Positions 7,958-16,854 of a DNA stretch of 64,000 bases are shown in pieces. The stretch's first letter is position 1. The number at the start of each line of letters is the position of its first letter. The stretch comes from GCA-2733415 sp965178655 (GTDB lineage Bacteria; Bacteroidota; Bacteroidia; Flavobacteriales; Flavobacteriaceae). Location: NCBI GenBank assembly GCA_965178655.1, contig OZ238266.1:620001-684000 (forward strand), given 5' to 3'. The position numbers and the translations under genes are program-made. The notes below the pieces were generated by a model that saw only the letters and a program-made list of their open reading frames with translations, had not been told where the DNA came from and searched no databases.

Positions 7958-8902
7958 ATGACAATTACACAATTAAACTATGTTTTGGCAGTTGCAACCC
8001 ATAAAAACTTTACCAAAGCAGCAGCACATTCTTTTGTTACACAGCCCACGTTGAGTATGCAAATTCAGAAGTTAGAAGAACAGCTTGGTGTGACTATTTT
8101 TGACCGAAGTAAAAAACCTATTGAGCTTACTCTTGTTGGTGAAAAAATTGTAGCACAAGCAAAAAACATTGTAAGTGAGTCTAATCGCATTCAAGATATT
8201 ATTGATCAAGACAAAGGCTTTATTGGCGGCCCTTATACCATAGGCATTATCCCTACTATTATGCCAACCTTATTACCTTTATTCTTAAAAACCTTTATTA
8301 AAAAATACCCTAAAGTACAATTAAACATTAAAGAGTTAACCACTTCAGGAATCATCAAGCAGCTAAAAGAAGGTAAAATAGACGTTGGTCTTGCTGCAAC
8401 CCCTTTACATGAGGAAAGCATTATAGAGCGTCCTTTATATTATGAACCGTTTGTAGCTTATATACCAGAACAACACCGTTTGGCAAATGAAACACTAATT
8501 AACAGTGCAGACATACAACTAGACGATGTCTTATTACTTGAAGATGGGCATTGTTTTAGAGATGGTATCTTAAATTTATGTACCGCATCTGAAGCCAATA
8601 ACAACAAACCATTTACATTAGAAAGTGGCAGTTTTGAAACACTTATTAAATTAGCTGATGAAAACTTGGGTATGACACTTTTACCTTACCTACACACCAA
8701 ACAACTTATTGCCTGTAATACAACAAATCTAAGACACTTTAAAGATCCTAAGCCTGCAAGAGAAGTTAGCTTATTACACCATAACAACGAATTAAAAATA
8801 CAAATCACCAATGCACTAAAAGATACTATTGATAGTGTTATTAGAGGCGCAATAGCGTTTCATGACGTTCAAATTATTAGTCCCGTAAAAAAAACTATAT
8901 AA
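7958..8902 (+). CDS. oxyR: Hydrogen peroxide-sensing LysR-type regulator OxyR
   Basis: A 314-residue LysR-family regulator. The N-terminal winged helix-turn-helix spans about 1-60 (THKNFTKAAAHSFVTQPTLS). The effector domain contains the redox pair C199 and C208 in LEDGHCFRD...C, at the same numbering and spacing as E. coli OxyR. Oxidation of this pair by peroxide activates antioxidant genes in the family. I start at the ATG at 7958, which aligns with typical OxyR N-termini, rather than at a TTG at 7913. It stands alone, with the candidate small RNA upstream. Confidence 0.93.
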   Translation: MTITQLNYVLAVATHKNFTKAAAHSFVTQPTLSMQIQKLEEQLGVTIFDRSKKPIELTLVGEKIVAQAKNIVSESNRIQDIIDQDKGFIGGPYTIGIIPTIMPTLLPLFLKTFIKKYPKVQLNIKELTTSGIIKQLKEGKIDVGLAATPLHEESIIERPLYYEPFVAYIPEQHRLANETLINSADIQLDDVLLLEDGHCFRDGILNLCTASEANNNKPFTLESGSFETLIKLADENLGMTLLPYLHTKQLIACNTTNLRHFKDPKPAREVSLLHHNNELKIQITNALKDTIDSVIRGAIAFHDVQIISPVKKTI

Positions 8903-8921
8903 CAATCTTAAAATTAAAACT

Positions 8922-9569
8922 ATGAAATTTACCAACCTACTACTATGCCTATCTACTATATTTCTTTTTTCTTGTGCAACAGACTTAGATGACGACTCTG
9001 TTGTAGCGCCATCAGATTTCTATTACCCAGGAGAGACACCAATTCCTTTCTACACAAATGGCGGGGTTGCTCCAAATATTGATTGGGGAAATGAAGAAGG
9101 TACTTTTGAATTAGATATGCTATATACCGGAATAACTGTAGATGAAATTACAGGCGTACTGTATTGGAATGAAGACTTACCTCTAGGAAACAATATTGTT
9201 ACAGTTACTGCTACAAACTCTGCTGGATTTGCCACAACAAGTCCTAATTTATATCACATTTTTAGCGGCGTATTTAATGGCGGATATAATAATGACCCTA
9301 GCACAACAGTAATTACTAACAACAACCTAAGCATCACCTTTAATGAAAACAATACATTAAGTATTACTGATGCTGACGAATCTGGATCTGGAACGTGGAG
9401 TTTTAATAACGATGGATTATTACTTTGTAACTATACCATTAACGCCGTAAACTACAAATTACTATACACCCTTACTTACTCGGTAGATGTTATTCCGTTT
9501 TTAGAGGGTTATAAACAAAATAGTTCAGGGGAAAATCTAGGATACTCAAAAACGGACTATGAATTATAA
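8922..9569 (+). CDS. Lipoprotein of unknown function, Ig-like N-terminal part
   Basis: A 215-residue lipoprotein: signal peptide with lipobox FLFSC (C18), an acidic spacer, then a putative-Ig-like module (about 45-110; TNGGVAPNIDW, GITVDEITGVLYWNEDLPLGNN, VTVTATNSAG). The C-terminal beta-rich part (about 115-215; SGTWSFNNDGLLLCNY) resembles lipocalin-like strands. It is probably exported to the outer membrane. I cannot assign a function. It follows oxyR by 19 bases on the same strand, so co-transcription is possible. Confidence 0.75.
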   Translation: MKFTNLLLCLSTIFLFSCATDLDDDSVVAPSDFYYPGETPIPFYTNGGVAPNIDWGNEEGTFELDMLYTGITVDEITGVLYWNEDLPLGNNIVTVTATNSAGFATTSPNLYHIFSGVFNGGYNNDPSTTVITNNNLSITFNENNTLSITDADESGSGTWSFNNDGLLLCNYTINAVNYKLLYTLTYSVDVIPFLEGYKQNSSGENLGYSKTDYEL

Positions 9570-9578
9570 TTCAACACT

Positions 9579-9618
9579 TCGCATAAAAAAATCGCCTTAA
9601 GGCGATTTTTTTATGCGA
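9579..9618. terminator. 40-base perfect palindrome, bidirectional terminator
   Basis: A fully self-complementary 40-base sequence (TCGCATAAAAAAATCGCCTT on one half, its exact complement on the other). It separates the convergent lipoprotein and small gene. The stop codon of the minus-strand gene (9611-9613) lies inside the right arm. Confidence 0.8.
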
Positions 9619-9805
9619 TATAAACCAAACATTTATTTAATTCTGGTTTCTGTTTTGTGTAATTTTTAATCCATATCTTTAACTCAGACACTTCATAAGG
9701 CAGTAATCTGTCTAAAGCTTTTTGGAGCTCTATACAAAATAGGTTTGCATCAAAACTTACACGGTCTAATATTGTTTTAGTGTACTCAAACATTGCACGT
9801 GACAT
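9611..9805 (-). CDS. Small conserved flavobacterial protein
   Basis: A 64-residue soluble protein (MSRAMFEYTKTILDRVSFD...), rich in charged and amphipathic helices, with a SFDANLFCIELQKAL block and a LLPYEVSELKIWI block. From memory this kind of short protein recurs in Flavobacteriaceae, but I know no function. It is convergent to the lipoprotein gene and ends inside the shared palindromic terminator. It has no export signal. Confidence 0.7.
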   Translation of the reverse strand: MSRAMFEYTKTILDRVSFDANLFCIELQKALDRLLPYEVSELKIWIKNYTKQKPELNKCLVYIA

Positions 9806-9947
9806 AATTGTATTTAGATTTAGGGGTTATTAACAATATAAAGATAACGCTATCTTTACTAAAATAGTATCAAATAAATGTTAATTTTTTTTTAAACTAA
9901 TTTTTAACTATATTTGAAAACGTTAACCTATTAAAAACCAAATTATT

Positions 9948-11090
9948 ATGAAAAACCTATTACTTATTTTTAGTTTCTTTTTTTTACTATCGTGTAATAA
10001 CGAAGAAGTAAATATTGGAGAAGCGCAAGGAGAGTACAGTATTACTGGTAAATTTTTAGCGCCAAATACTACCGATCCTATCTCTAATGCAGTTGTTAGC
10101 TTAAAAGAAAACGACATCACCATTAGTACTGCTTATACAGATGCTCGAGGAGAATTTGCAATTGAAGGTGTTTCTAGTGGAGAATACCAAGTGCTTTTAC
10201 AAAAAGGATTATTTAGTACAGAACGCGCAATAACTATAGCTCCTGCAGAAACAACACTTACATTTGATTTAGACGATCTTTTTATTAGTAATTTTCCTAA
10301 AATTGGGGTAGTTACTGGACATTATGATAATATTCAAAGTATTTTACATGATATTGGACTAGTAAACCCTATAACAGGAGAAGTGCTGTTCGATGTTATT
10401 GAAGGAATTAACCTAGACGGAAGACCAAGTGCTCCAACGCATGCTGGACATTCTCACTCAGGTATTATTACCAATACTGAGGTTCCTGTAAATGTAGATT
10501 TTGACTTTGCTGAATTACTTGCAGATGCAGATAACTTAGCAAGCTATGACATTCTGTTTTTAAACTGCGGACTAAACACCCAAGATGCCGAAACAGACAC
10601 TGCATTATACAACTATGTTTCTAATGGTGGTATTATATACGCTACTGACTGGGCTTATCCTTTTTTACAAAACATTAATACAAATTCAGGAACGGAACAT
10701 TTAACATTTCAAGAACCAAACAAAAGTGGCTCTTCTATGAGTACAGAAGCAACTATTTTAAACGACGACTTAAATGATTGGCTAAGTTTAAACTTCGGGA
10801 TTACCATTGATAACACCGTGCTAATTGATGAGTTTTTACCATCATGGCAAGTTGTAGATACTTTTAATGATAGCACCGTTACCCCTTGGCTAAACGGAGA
10901 AATCACTTATGATGATGAGACTGGAGAGGTTACTGAAGACAAAGATCTTGCTTTTTCGTATCAAATAGGTGATGGTGGAGTGCTTTACTCATCATTCCAT
11001 ACAGAAAACCATGAAACTGGATTTAGTTGCACAGATAGAGTTATAGAATATCTTGTATTTGAAATGTCTGCCTTAGCAACAATAGACTAA
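9948..11090 (+). CDS. Lipoprotein with carboxypeptidase-regulatory-like domain and glutamine-amidotransferase-like fold
   Basis: A 380-residue lipoprotein with lipobox LLSC (C16). A CarboxypepD_reg-like beta-sandwich (about 28-105; SNAVVSLKENDITISTAYTD, GEFAIEGVSSGEYQV) is followed by a region resembling ThuA or class-I amidotransferase folds (about 115-380): IGVVTGHYDN, YDILFLNCGLN, YVSNGGIIYATDWAYPFL. A His-rich loop HAGHSHSG sits near 165-172. No catalytic Cys-His-Glu triad is evident, so it is more likely a binding or structural domain than an enzyme. Function unknown. A terminator follows. Confidence 0.78.
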   Translation: MKNLLLIFSFFFLLSCNNEEVNIGEAQGEYSITGKFLAPNTTDPISNAVVSLKENDITISTAYTDARGEFAIEGVSSGEYQVLLQKGLFSTERAITIAPAETTLTFDLDDLFISNFPKIGVVTGHYDNIQSILHDIGLVNPITGEVLFDVIEGINLDGRPSAPTHAGHSHSGIITNTEVPVNVDFDFAELLADADNLASYDILFLNCGLNTQDAETDTALYNYVSNGGIIYATDWAYPFLQNINTNSGTEHLTFQEPNKSGSSMSTEATILNDDLNDWLSLNFGITIDNTVLIDEFLPSWQVVDTFNDSTVTPWLNGEITYDDETGEVTEDKDLAFSYQIGDGGVLYSSFHTENHETGFSCTDRVIEYLVFEMSALATID

Positions 11091-11107
11091 AACATTATTA
11101 AATATTT

Positions 11108-11142
11108 AAAATGCCTTAAGTTTTTCTTAAGGCATTTTTTTT
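11108..11142. terminator. Bidirectional terminator
   Basis: Stem AAAATGCCTTAAG / CTTAAGGCATTTT with loop TTTTT and a T tract, between the convergent lipoprotein and peptidase E genes. The right edge touches the pepE stop codon. Confidence 0.75.
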
Positions 11143-11848
11143 AGTTCAATTCTGACAAACTAGTAGCTGGAATTACTTCATAAGGCGCTGTATCCTTCTC
11201 AAAAATACGAGCCTCTAAATCACCTTTTAAATATATCTCATCTCCTTTTACAGACAACCAACTGCCTTCACGTAAACCTACAACAGGTATACCATTAAAA
11301 ACATGAAATTCTTTAATACGTGTCTCTCTAGTTTCACCTTTATGTGTGCTCTTAGGATTAACATCTAAGTAATGTGGATTAATATTAAAAGATAGTACAC
11401 CTAGTGTTTTAAAACTTGGTGGATATATAATTGGCATATCATTAGTAGTGTGCATTGTTAAACCACAAATATTGCTCCCTGCACTCGTTCCTAAATAAGG
11501 TGTTCCCTTTAATATAATTTCTTTTAATGGCAACATAACATTGTGCTTATACAACTGAGATACCAACAAAAAAGTATTTCCGCCTCCCGTAAAAATACCA
11601 TCAGCATTTTGTAAGGCATGAGTGTAGTCATCAAACTCATGTATGCCTTTAACGTTTATCCCTATAGTAGCAAAAGCCTTTCTTGCAATTTCAGTATACG
11701 CAGTATGGGTAATCCCTCCTGGGCGTGCAAAAGGGATAAATATAATCTCTGAACAATTTTTAAAATGTACTTTTAAAGTAGGTAGCAAGTATTCTAGATA
11801 ACCACTACCGTGAATGGTAGATGTACTGGCAATAATCATATTTTTCAT
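11141..11848 (-). CDS. pepE: Peptidase E (alpha-aspartyl dipeptidase)
   Basis: A 235-residue serine peptidase of family S51. The nucleophile is S122 in GTSAGSN, matching Ser120 of the enterobacterial enzyme. GGGNTF (88-93) and a later FNINPHYLD block are also typical. The family hydrolyses N-terminal Asp-X dipeptides in the cytoplasm. I choose the ATG at 11848 (MKNMIIAST), which matches the family N-terminus; a longer frame to 11896 adds 16 unlikely residues. Confidence 0.92.
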   Translation of the reverse strand: MKNMIIASTSTIHGSGYLEYLLPTLKVHFKNCSEIIFIPFARPGGITHTAYTEIARKAFATIGINVKGIHEFDDYTHALQNADGIFTGGGNTFLLVSQLYKHNVMLPLKEIILKGTPYLGTSAGSNICGLTMHTTNDMPIIYPPSFKTLGVLSFNINPHYLDVNPKSTHKGETRETRIKEFHVFNGIPVVGLREGSWLSVKGDEIYLKGDLEARIFEKDTAPYEVIPATSLSELN

Positions 11849-11944
11849 AACACTATAATTTATCTTTTTAACACTGTAAACATACTTATAAATCATTTAA
11901 CATAACTTTAAAAAAAAGAAAGTTCTTATTTTGTTTCTTTGCGC

Positions 11945-12730
11945 ATGCTCAAAAATATCATTCTTTTATTTTTATTCCCTTTTATCTCTTTTAGTCAAAC
12001 ACTTTTAAAAGGAGAAATTTCAAATTCTGGAGATGTAGAAGGTATTCATGTATTTAATAAAACACATGAACAATATACTGTTACTAATGCTAATGGGGAA
12101 TTTAAAATTCTAGTACACCAGAACGACACCATTATATTTAGCGCCATACAATACCAATTAAAAGAACTTATTATTACACCAAAAACAGCAAATCAATATC
12201 AATATATTGTATTAGAAACGCATATTAATGAACTTGATGCCGTGTATATAATGCCTATTTTATCGGGTGACTTAGGCATTGACTCTAAACGTATTAAAAC
12301 AAAAAATCATGTGTCTGCCATTAGCTTGGGCTTGCCCAATGCCACTGTTACACCACCAACACAAGCAGAAAGGCGACTACAAACAGCCTCGGACTTAAAC
12401 CCACAAGCAGGAGGAAGTCTTGGTGGCGCTGGTGCTGCCGTAAGCTTTGATGCTATTATTAATGGTATTTCTGGGCGTACCAAAGAATTAAAAAATATTG
12501 TAGCCAATGAGCGTAAAACCGCACATGAAAACAATGTAATTCTCGCTTTTAAAAAAATTATTATTAATGATTTTAAGATTCCAGAACACAAGCTATACGA
12601 CTTTATATACTACGCCTCTGAAGACCCTTTGTTTAATCAAATCATAGCTACCAAAAACAATATGCTTATCTATGATTTTATATATACAAAAGTTAAAAAC
12701 TATCGCAAACAGGTGGGTAATGTTAAATAA
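11945..12730 (+). CDS. Carboxypeptidase-like regulatory domain protein, secreted
   Basis: A 261-residue protein with a Sec signal peptide (about 1-18, ending FSQ). A CarboxypepD_reg-like domain (about 20-95; LKGEISNSGDVEGIHVFNKT, TNANGEFKI, FSAIQYQLKE) leads into a C-terminal region of unknown fold with a Gly/Ala-rich GGSLGGAGAAVSFDAI segment near 155-170. I use the ATG at 11945; a TTG at 11939 is also in frame. It sits directly before DUF6702 and M1-peptidase genes in the same direction, suggesting one periplasmic functional group. The role is unknown. Confidence 0.8.
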   Translation: MLKNIILLFLFPFISFSQTLLKGEISNSGDVEGIHVFNKTHEQYTVTNANGEFKILVHQNDTIIFSAIQYQLKELIITPKTANQYQYIVLETHINELDAVYIMPILSGDLGIDSKRIKTKNHVSAISLGLPNATVTPPTQAERRLQTASDLNPQAGGSLGGAGAAVSFDAIINGISGRTKELKNIVANERKTAHENNVILAFKKIIINDFKIPEHKLYDFIYYASEDPLFNQIIATKNNMLIYDFIYTKVKNYRKQVGNVK

Positions 12731-12786
12731 TATAATACTAGTGTAACAATACTGCTTTTTAAGCTACTAATATCAAAATTATAGTC

Positions 12787-13278
12787 ATGCAAAAACGTTT
12801 TTACAGCATATTACTATTGTTGTTTATTACAACTACAGGTTTTATATCTATGCATAAATACTATGTTAGTGTTACAGACATTAACTATTCCCCTACCGAA
12901 AAATCTTTGCAAATTATAGCAAGAGTTTTTGTTGACGATTTTGAGGCCGTATTACAAAAACGTTATAACGATAGCATACTAGTTACCTCACCAAATGCAA
13001 AATTTTATATCTCTCGCTATTTTAACAAAAAACTGACTATAGATATAAACAAACATAAAACCAAACTACAATATATTGGTTCTGAAATAGAAGACGATTT
13101 ACTTTTATGTTATTTTGAAATTCCTGAAACCCCTAAAATTAACCACATCAAAATCAGTAATCAATTATTATTTGATCATAACCAGCAACAACAGAACATT
13201 ACACATCTTAAAATTAACGACACTCAAAAAAGCTTCCTGTTTATAAAAGATCGCTATTCTGAGTCATTAAATTTGTAA
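12787..13278 (+). CDS. DUF6702 family protein
   Basis: A 163-residue protein with an N-terminal hydrophobic signal (about 5-22) followed by HKYYVSVTDINYSP and LQIIARVFVDDFEAVLQKRY, the hallmark of the DUF6702 family of Bacteroidota. It is probably periplasmic. It lies 56 bases after the previous gene and 60 bases before the M1 peptidase, an order I associate with flavobacteria. The biochemical role is unknown. Confidence 0.83.
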   Translation: MQKRFYSILLLLFITTTGFISMHKYYVSVTDINYSPTEKSLQIIARVFVDDFEAVLQKRYNDSILVTSPNAKFYISRYFNKKLTIDINKHKTKLQYIGSEIEDDLLLCYFEIPETPKINHIKISNQLLFDHNQQQQNITHLKINDTQKSFLFIKDRYSESLNL

Positions 13279-13338
13279 ATAACCCCCAAAATATCATAAA
13301 AATACCCTATTTTCACAACCTAAAATTTTTTATCCAAA

Positions 13339-15651
13339 ATGAAACAATCTAAGTATTTATTCCTAGCAATAACATTTCTATTAAGCGGAATGGCATTTGC
13401 ACAAAATGAAACGGAAAACAAAGAGCAAAAAGAAGGCGGACACATTAACAACAATAAGTTTAGACAACTATACCAAGAGTTCTCTACGCCAAACCAATAC
13501 CGTGCTGCTTCCGGAGCACCTGGACATGCTTATTACCAACAACAAGCCGATTATAAAATTGACTTAAGACTTGACGACACCACACAAAAAATATACGGTG
13601 AAGAAACCATTACATACACTAATAATTCTCCGGATGACTTAGCATACTTATGGCTACAGTTAGACCAAAATGTTCGTAAAAAAGACTCTAAGTCTCACCT
13701 AAAAGATGGCGGAGGAGTTCCTCCTGCTGATCAGCCAGGAAGTTTTATTGGAGAACATTTTGATGCTCCTTTTGACGGTGGTTTTAACATTGAGCACGTA
13801 AAAAACAGCAAAGGACAAAACATACCATACACTATTAACCGTACAATGATGCGTGTTGATATCCCTAAACCATTAAAAGCCGGAGAAGAAATTTCATTCT
13901 CAGTAAAATGGTGGTATAATGTTAACGACCATGTTAATGGTAGAGGACGTTCTGGATATGAATACTTTAAAAAAGATGACAACTACGCTTACGTAATTGC
14001 ACAGTTTTTTCCAAGAATGTGTGTCTATAACGATGTAGAAGGATGGCAAAACCAACAATTTTGGGGTAACGGAGAATTTGCATTAGTCTTTGGAGATTAT
14101 GACGTTTCTATTACTGTACCTGCAGATCATATTGTAGATGCTACAGGAGTATTACAAAACAGAAAAGAGGTTTTTACAAAAACGATGATGAATCGTTACG
14201 AGCAAGCAAGAAAATCGTTTGACAAACCTGTTATGATTGTTACTCAAGCTGAAGCAGAAGCAAACGAAAAATCAAGACTTTCAACAACTAAAACATGGAG
14301 CTTTAAAGCTAAAAATGTTCGTGATTTCGGTTTTACATCTTCTAGAAAATACATCTGGGACATGCAGGCTGTTAAACTTGGTGAGCGCACCGTAATGGCT
14401 GTATCTCTATACCCAAAAGAAGGAAACCCTTTATGGGAAGATTATTCTACAAAAGCTGTTGTAAGCACACTAAAATCTTTCTCTGACAAAACTTTTGACT
14501 ACCCATACCCAAAAGCAATCTCAGTACATGCTAAGAACCAAGGTATGGAATACCCTATGATTTGCTGGAATTATGGTCGTCCGAATGAAGACGGAACATA
14601 TAGCGAACGTACAAAATACGGTATGATTAGTGTTATTATTCATGAAGTAGGGCATAACTTTTTTCCTATGATTGTAAATTCTGATGAGCGTCAGTGGGGA
14701 TGGATGGACGAAGGTTTAGACACCTTTATGCAATACCTTGCAGAACAAGATTTTGCTGAATGGTATCCAGATGCTATTGCACCTAATGACAAGTATCCTT
14801 CTCGTAGAGGAGCACCTACAAAAATTGTAAATTACATGAAAGGAGACCAAAGTTATATTGCTCCTATTATGTCAAACCCTGAAAATATTTACCAATTAGG
14901 TAACAATGCCTATGGAAAACCTGCTACAGCATTAAATATTTTAAGAGAAACTGTTATGGGTAAAGAAGCGTTTGATCATGCTTTTAAAACCTACTCACAA
15001 CGTTGGATGTTTAAACACCCTTCTCCTGAAGATTTCTTTAGAAGTATGGAAGATGCCTCTGGAGTTGATTTAGACTGGTACTGGAGAGGATGGTTCTACA
15101 CAACAGACTATGTAGATATTGGTGTAAAAGAAGTGAAAAAATATTTTGTTAGCGATTCTCCTACACAAGAAATAAAAGACATTCTTGAAGCAAGAGGAAT
15201 GAAAGAATCTGATCTTCCTCCATTAGTATACATGGCAGAAGCTGGTAGTATTGATGACAATGGAACTTTAGAAAACGGTTCTGCATTAGACAACTCTCCT
15301 ACACTAAAAGAATATTTAATGGACAACTTTACTGCTGAAGAAATTGAAGCAATGCCTGTTCCTAAATACTTTTATGAGGTTGCTTTCGAAAAGCCAGGAG
15401 GTTTAGTTATGCCATTAATTGTAGAATATAAATACGCCGATGGTACTACAGAAAACATTACTTACCCTGCACAAGTTTGGAGAATGAATGATAATGAAGT
15501 AAAAAAAGTTATTGCTTCAGAAAAAGAACTAATTAGTGTTACTGTTGACCCTAATTTAGAAACTGCTGACATTGATACTTCTAATAATTCTTGGCCAAAA
15601 CAAGAAACAGAAAGTAAATTTGATGCTTTTAAAAACAAAGTTAAAGGATAA
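13339..15651 (+). CDS. M1-family zinc metallopeptidase, secreted
   Basis: A 770-residue aminopeptidase-like enzyme with a signal peptide (about 1-22, ending AFAQ). Zinc motif HEVGH (H435, E436, H439) plus the third ligand E458 in WMDEGLDTF gives the exact HExxH-x18-E of family M1. NQGMEYPM replaces the usual GAMEN exopeptidase loop, a variant found in this subgroup. The N-terminal beta domain spans about 50-290 and a C-terminal extension about 600-770. It likely trims peptides in the periplasm or at the outer membrane. A strong terminator follows. Confidence 0.93.
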   Translation: MKQSKYLFLAITFLLSGMAFAQNETENKEQKEGGHINNNKFRQLYQEFSTPNQYRAASGAPGHAYYQQQADYKIDLRLDDTTQKIYGEETITYTNNSPDDLAYLWLQLDQNVRKKDSKSHLKDGGGVPPADQPGSFIGEHFDAPFDGGFNIEHVKNSKGQNIPYTINRTMMRVDIPKPLKAGEEISFSVKWWYNVNDHVNGRGRSGYEYFKKDDNYAYVIAQFFPRMCVYNDVEGWQNQQFWGNGEFALVFGDYDVSITVPADHIVDATGVLQNRKEVFTKTMMNRYEQARKSFDKPVMIVTQAEAEANEKSRLSTTKTWSFKAKNVRDFGFTSSRKYIWDMQAVKLGERTVMAVSLYPKEGNPLWEDYSTKAVVSTLKSFSDKTFDYPYPKAISVHAKNQGMEYPMICWNYGRPNEDGTYSERTKYGMISVIIHEVGHNFFPMIVNSDERQWGWMDEGLDTFMQYLAEQDFAEWYPDAIAPNDKYPSRRGAPTKIVNYMKGDQSYIAPIMSNPENIYQLGNNAYGKPATALNILRETVMGKEAFDHAFKTYSQRWMFKHPSPEDFFRSMEDASGVDLDWYWRGWFYTTDYVDIGVKEVKKYFVSDSPTQEIKDILEARGMKESDLPPLVYMAEAGSIDDNGTLENGSALDNSPTLKEYLMDNFTAEEIEAMPVPKYFYEVAFEKPGGLVMPLIVEYKYADGTTENITYPAQVWRMNDNEVKKVIASEKELISVTVDPNLETADIDTSNNSWPKQETESKFDAFKNKVKG

Positions 15652-15671
15652 GTATAATCTTATTCCCTATC

Positions 15672-15704
15672 AAAAAAGCCAACTCATTGAGTTGGCTTTT
15701 TTTT
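15672..15704. terminator. Terminator after M1 peptidase / DUF1697
   Basis: Stem AAAAAAGCCAACTCA / TTGAGTTGGCTTTTTT followed by TT. It serves the convergent M1-peptidase and DUF1697 genes. Confidence 0.8.
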
Positions 15705-15710
15705 GTTAAA

Positions 15711-16247
15711 CTATGTAGTAATCATTTCATACAATTTACACGTAGTGCGCCAATTTCGTGTAGTAGCAGCAACATGTAGTTTTTTCTCAAACTGCTCGTT
15801 TGTAAATTTTGTTTTTGCAAATCCCTCAGGAGTATGTAAATATATTATTGATCCATCTATTTTATAACGTTCACTCACATGTGTTTTTATACCAAAATCA
15901 CTTTGCAATACACTTTTAGGGCCCATACTTAAAAAAGTAACATGTAACTTTTTTATATCGGACTCTTCTTCTAAAAAAGGGTTTTTAGTAACACATGCTA
16001 CCAACTCAGCCTTTGTAAGCACTACCACTGGAATAGTATACGAAAAATGCGCTTTAATTAAATCATGAATATGTATGCTAATGGATTCTTTACATTTATC
16101 AGACTGTAAAATTATATTCCCACTTTGTATATAGGTTAGTACTTTTGTATATCCCGATTCCGTTAATACTAAACGTAAATCGGCCATTAGTAACTTATTG
16201 TGCCCGCCAACATTAATCCCTCGCAATAAAACAATATATCTTTTCAT
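15711..16247 (-). CDS. DUF1697 family protein
   Basis: A 178-residue soluble protein with the family signature near the N-terminus (YIVLLRGINVGGHNKLLMAD) and SGNIILQS around 45-52. The family is widespread and has no established activity. It is followed upstream by a small conserved gene with a three-base gap, suggesting co-transcription. Function unknown. Confidence 0.85.
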   Translation of the reverse strand: MKRYIVLLRGINVGGHNKLLMADLRLVLTESGYTKVLTYIQSGNIILQSDKCKESISIHIHDLIKAHFSYTIPVVVLTKAELVACVTKNPFLEEESDIKKLHVTFLSMGPKSVLQSDFGIKTHVSERYKIDGSIIYLHTPEGFAKTKFTNEQFEKKLHVAATTRNWRTTCKLYEMITT

Positions 16248-16250
16248 TTT

Positions 16251-16496
16251 TTAATTGTCCGCGGTATAATATTGTCCTCTATGTGGTTTTAAAGCTGTTC
16301 TTACTTTTTGCAAAAATGTGTCATCAATAACAACATATGCCATTGCGTTAAACTCACTAACAAGAACTGCTTCTATTTTATGAATCGCTATTTTTTCAAT
16401 TTGCATATATTCCTCTAAATGAATTATATGATGTTTGGCAGTTGGTGCAGCTGAGGGACCTCTAAACTCCCATATTAATTTTATTTTTTTAGTCAT
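16251..16496 (-). CDS. Small conserved protein of unknown function
   Basis: An 81-residue protein starting MTKKIKLIWEFRGPSAAPTAKHH, with an alternating pattern suggesting a small alpha/beta fold and no export signal. I recall similar short proteins in Flavobacteriaceae, but no activity is known to me. It precedes the DUF1697 gene by three bases on the same strand, so the two are probably one transcript, divergent from tatA. Confidence 0.7.
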   Translation of the reverse strand: MTKKIKLIWEFRGPSAAPTAKHHIIHLEEYMQIEKIAIHKIEAVLVSEFNAMAYVVIDDTFLQKVRTALKPHRGQYYTADN

Positions 16497-16570
16497 ATGA
16501 ATCGCAAGATACTGAAGATTTTTTTAAAACATAGTTACCTAAATAAAAGGCAATACACTATATTTGTACT

Positions 16571-16852
16571 ATGCAAACATATTTTTTATTTATTAGTGGT
16601 GTAGAAATCATCTTTATCCTATTTATTGTGGTAATGATTTTTGGAGCCGATAAAATCCCTGAAATAGCCAGAGGGTTAGGAAAAGGGATGACGCAACTTA
16701 AAAATGCTACTAACGATATAAAATCTGAAATCACCAATAGCGCTCAATCACATGGTATTGACACTAACTTGGCTAGTGATGTTACTAAGGAGATAAATAA
16801 GGTTAAGGAAGATATTAATGATTTAACTGGCCCAATAAAGCGTCGGTTTTAA
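16571..16852 (+). CDS. tatA: Sec-independent protein translocase subunit TatA/E-like
   Basis: A 93-residue protein with one short transmembrane helix (about 7-25) followed by FGADKIPEIARGLGKGM, the amphipathic-helix signature of TatA/Hcf106, and a charged tail. TatA assembles with TatC to export folded proteins with twin-arginine signals; tatC is not in this window. A -7 box TATATTTG (16559-16566) ends only four bases before the ATG, implying a very short or absent leader. It converges on the O-methyltransferase with two bases between stops. Confidence 0.9.
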   Translation: MQTYFLFISGVEIIFILFIVVMIFGADKIPEIARGLGKGMTQLKNATNDIKSEITNSAQSHGIDTNLASDVTKEINKVKEDINDLTGPIKRRF

Positions 16853-16854
16853 AA

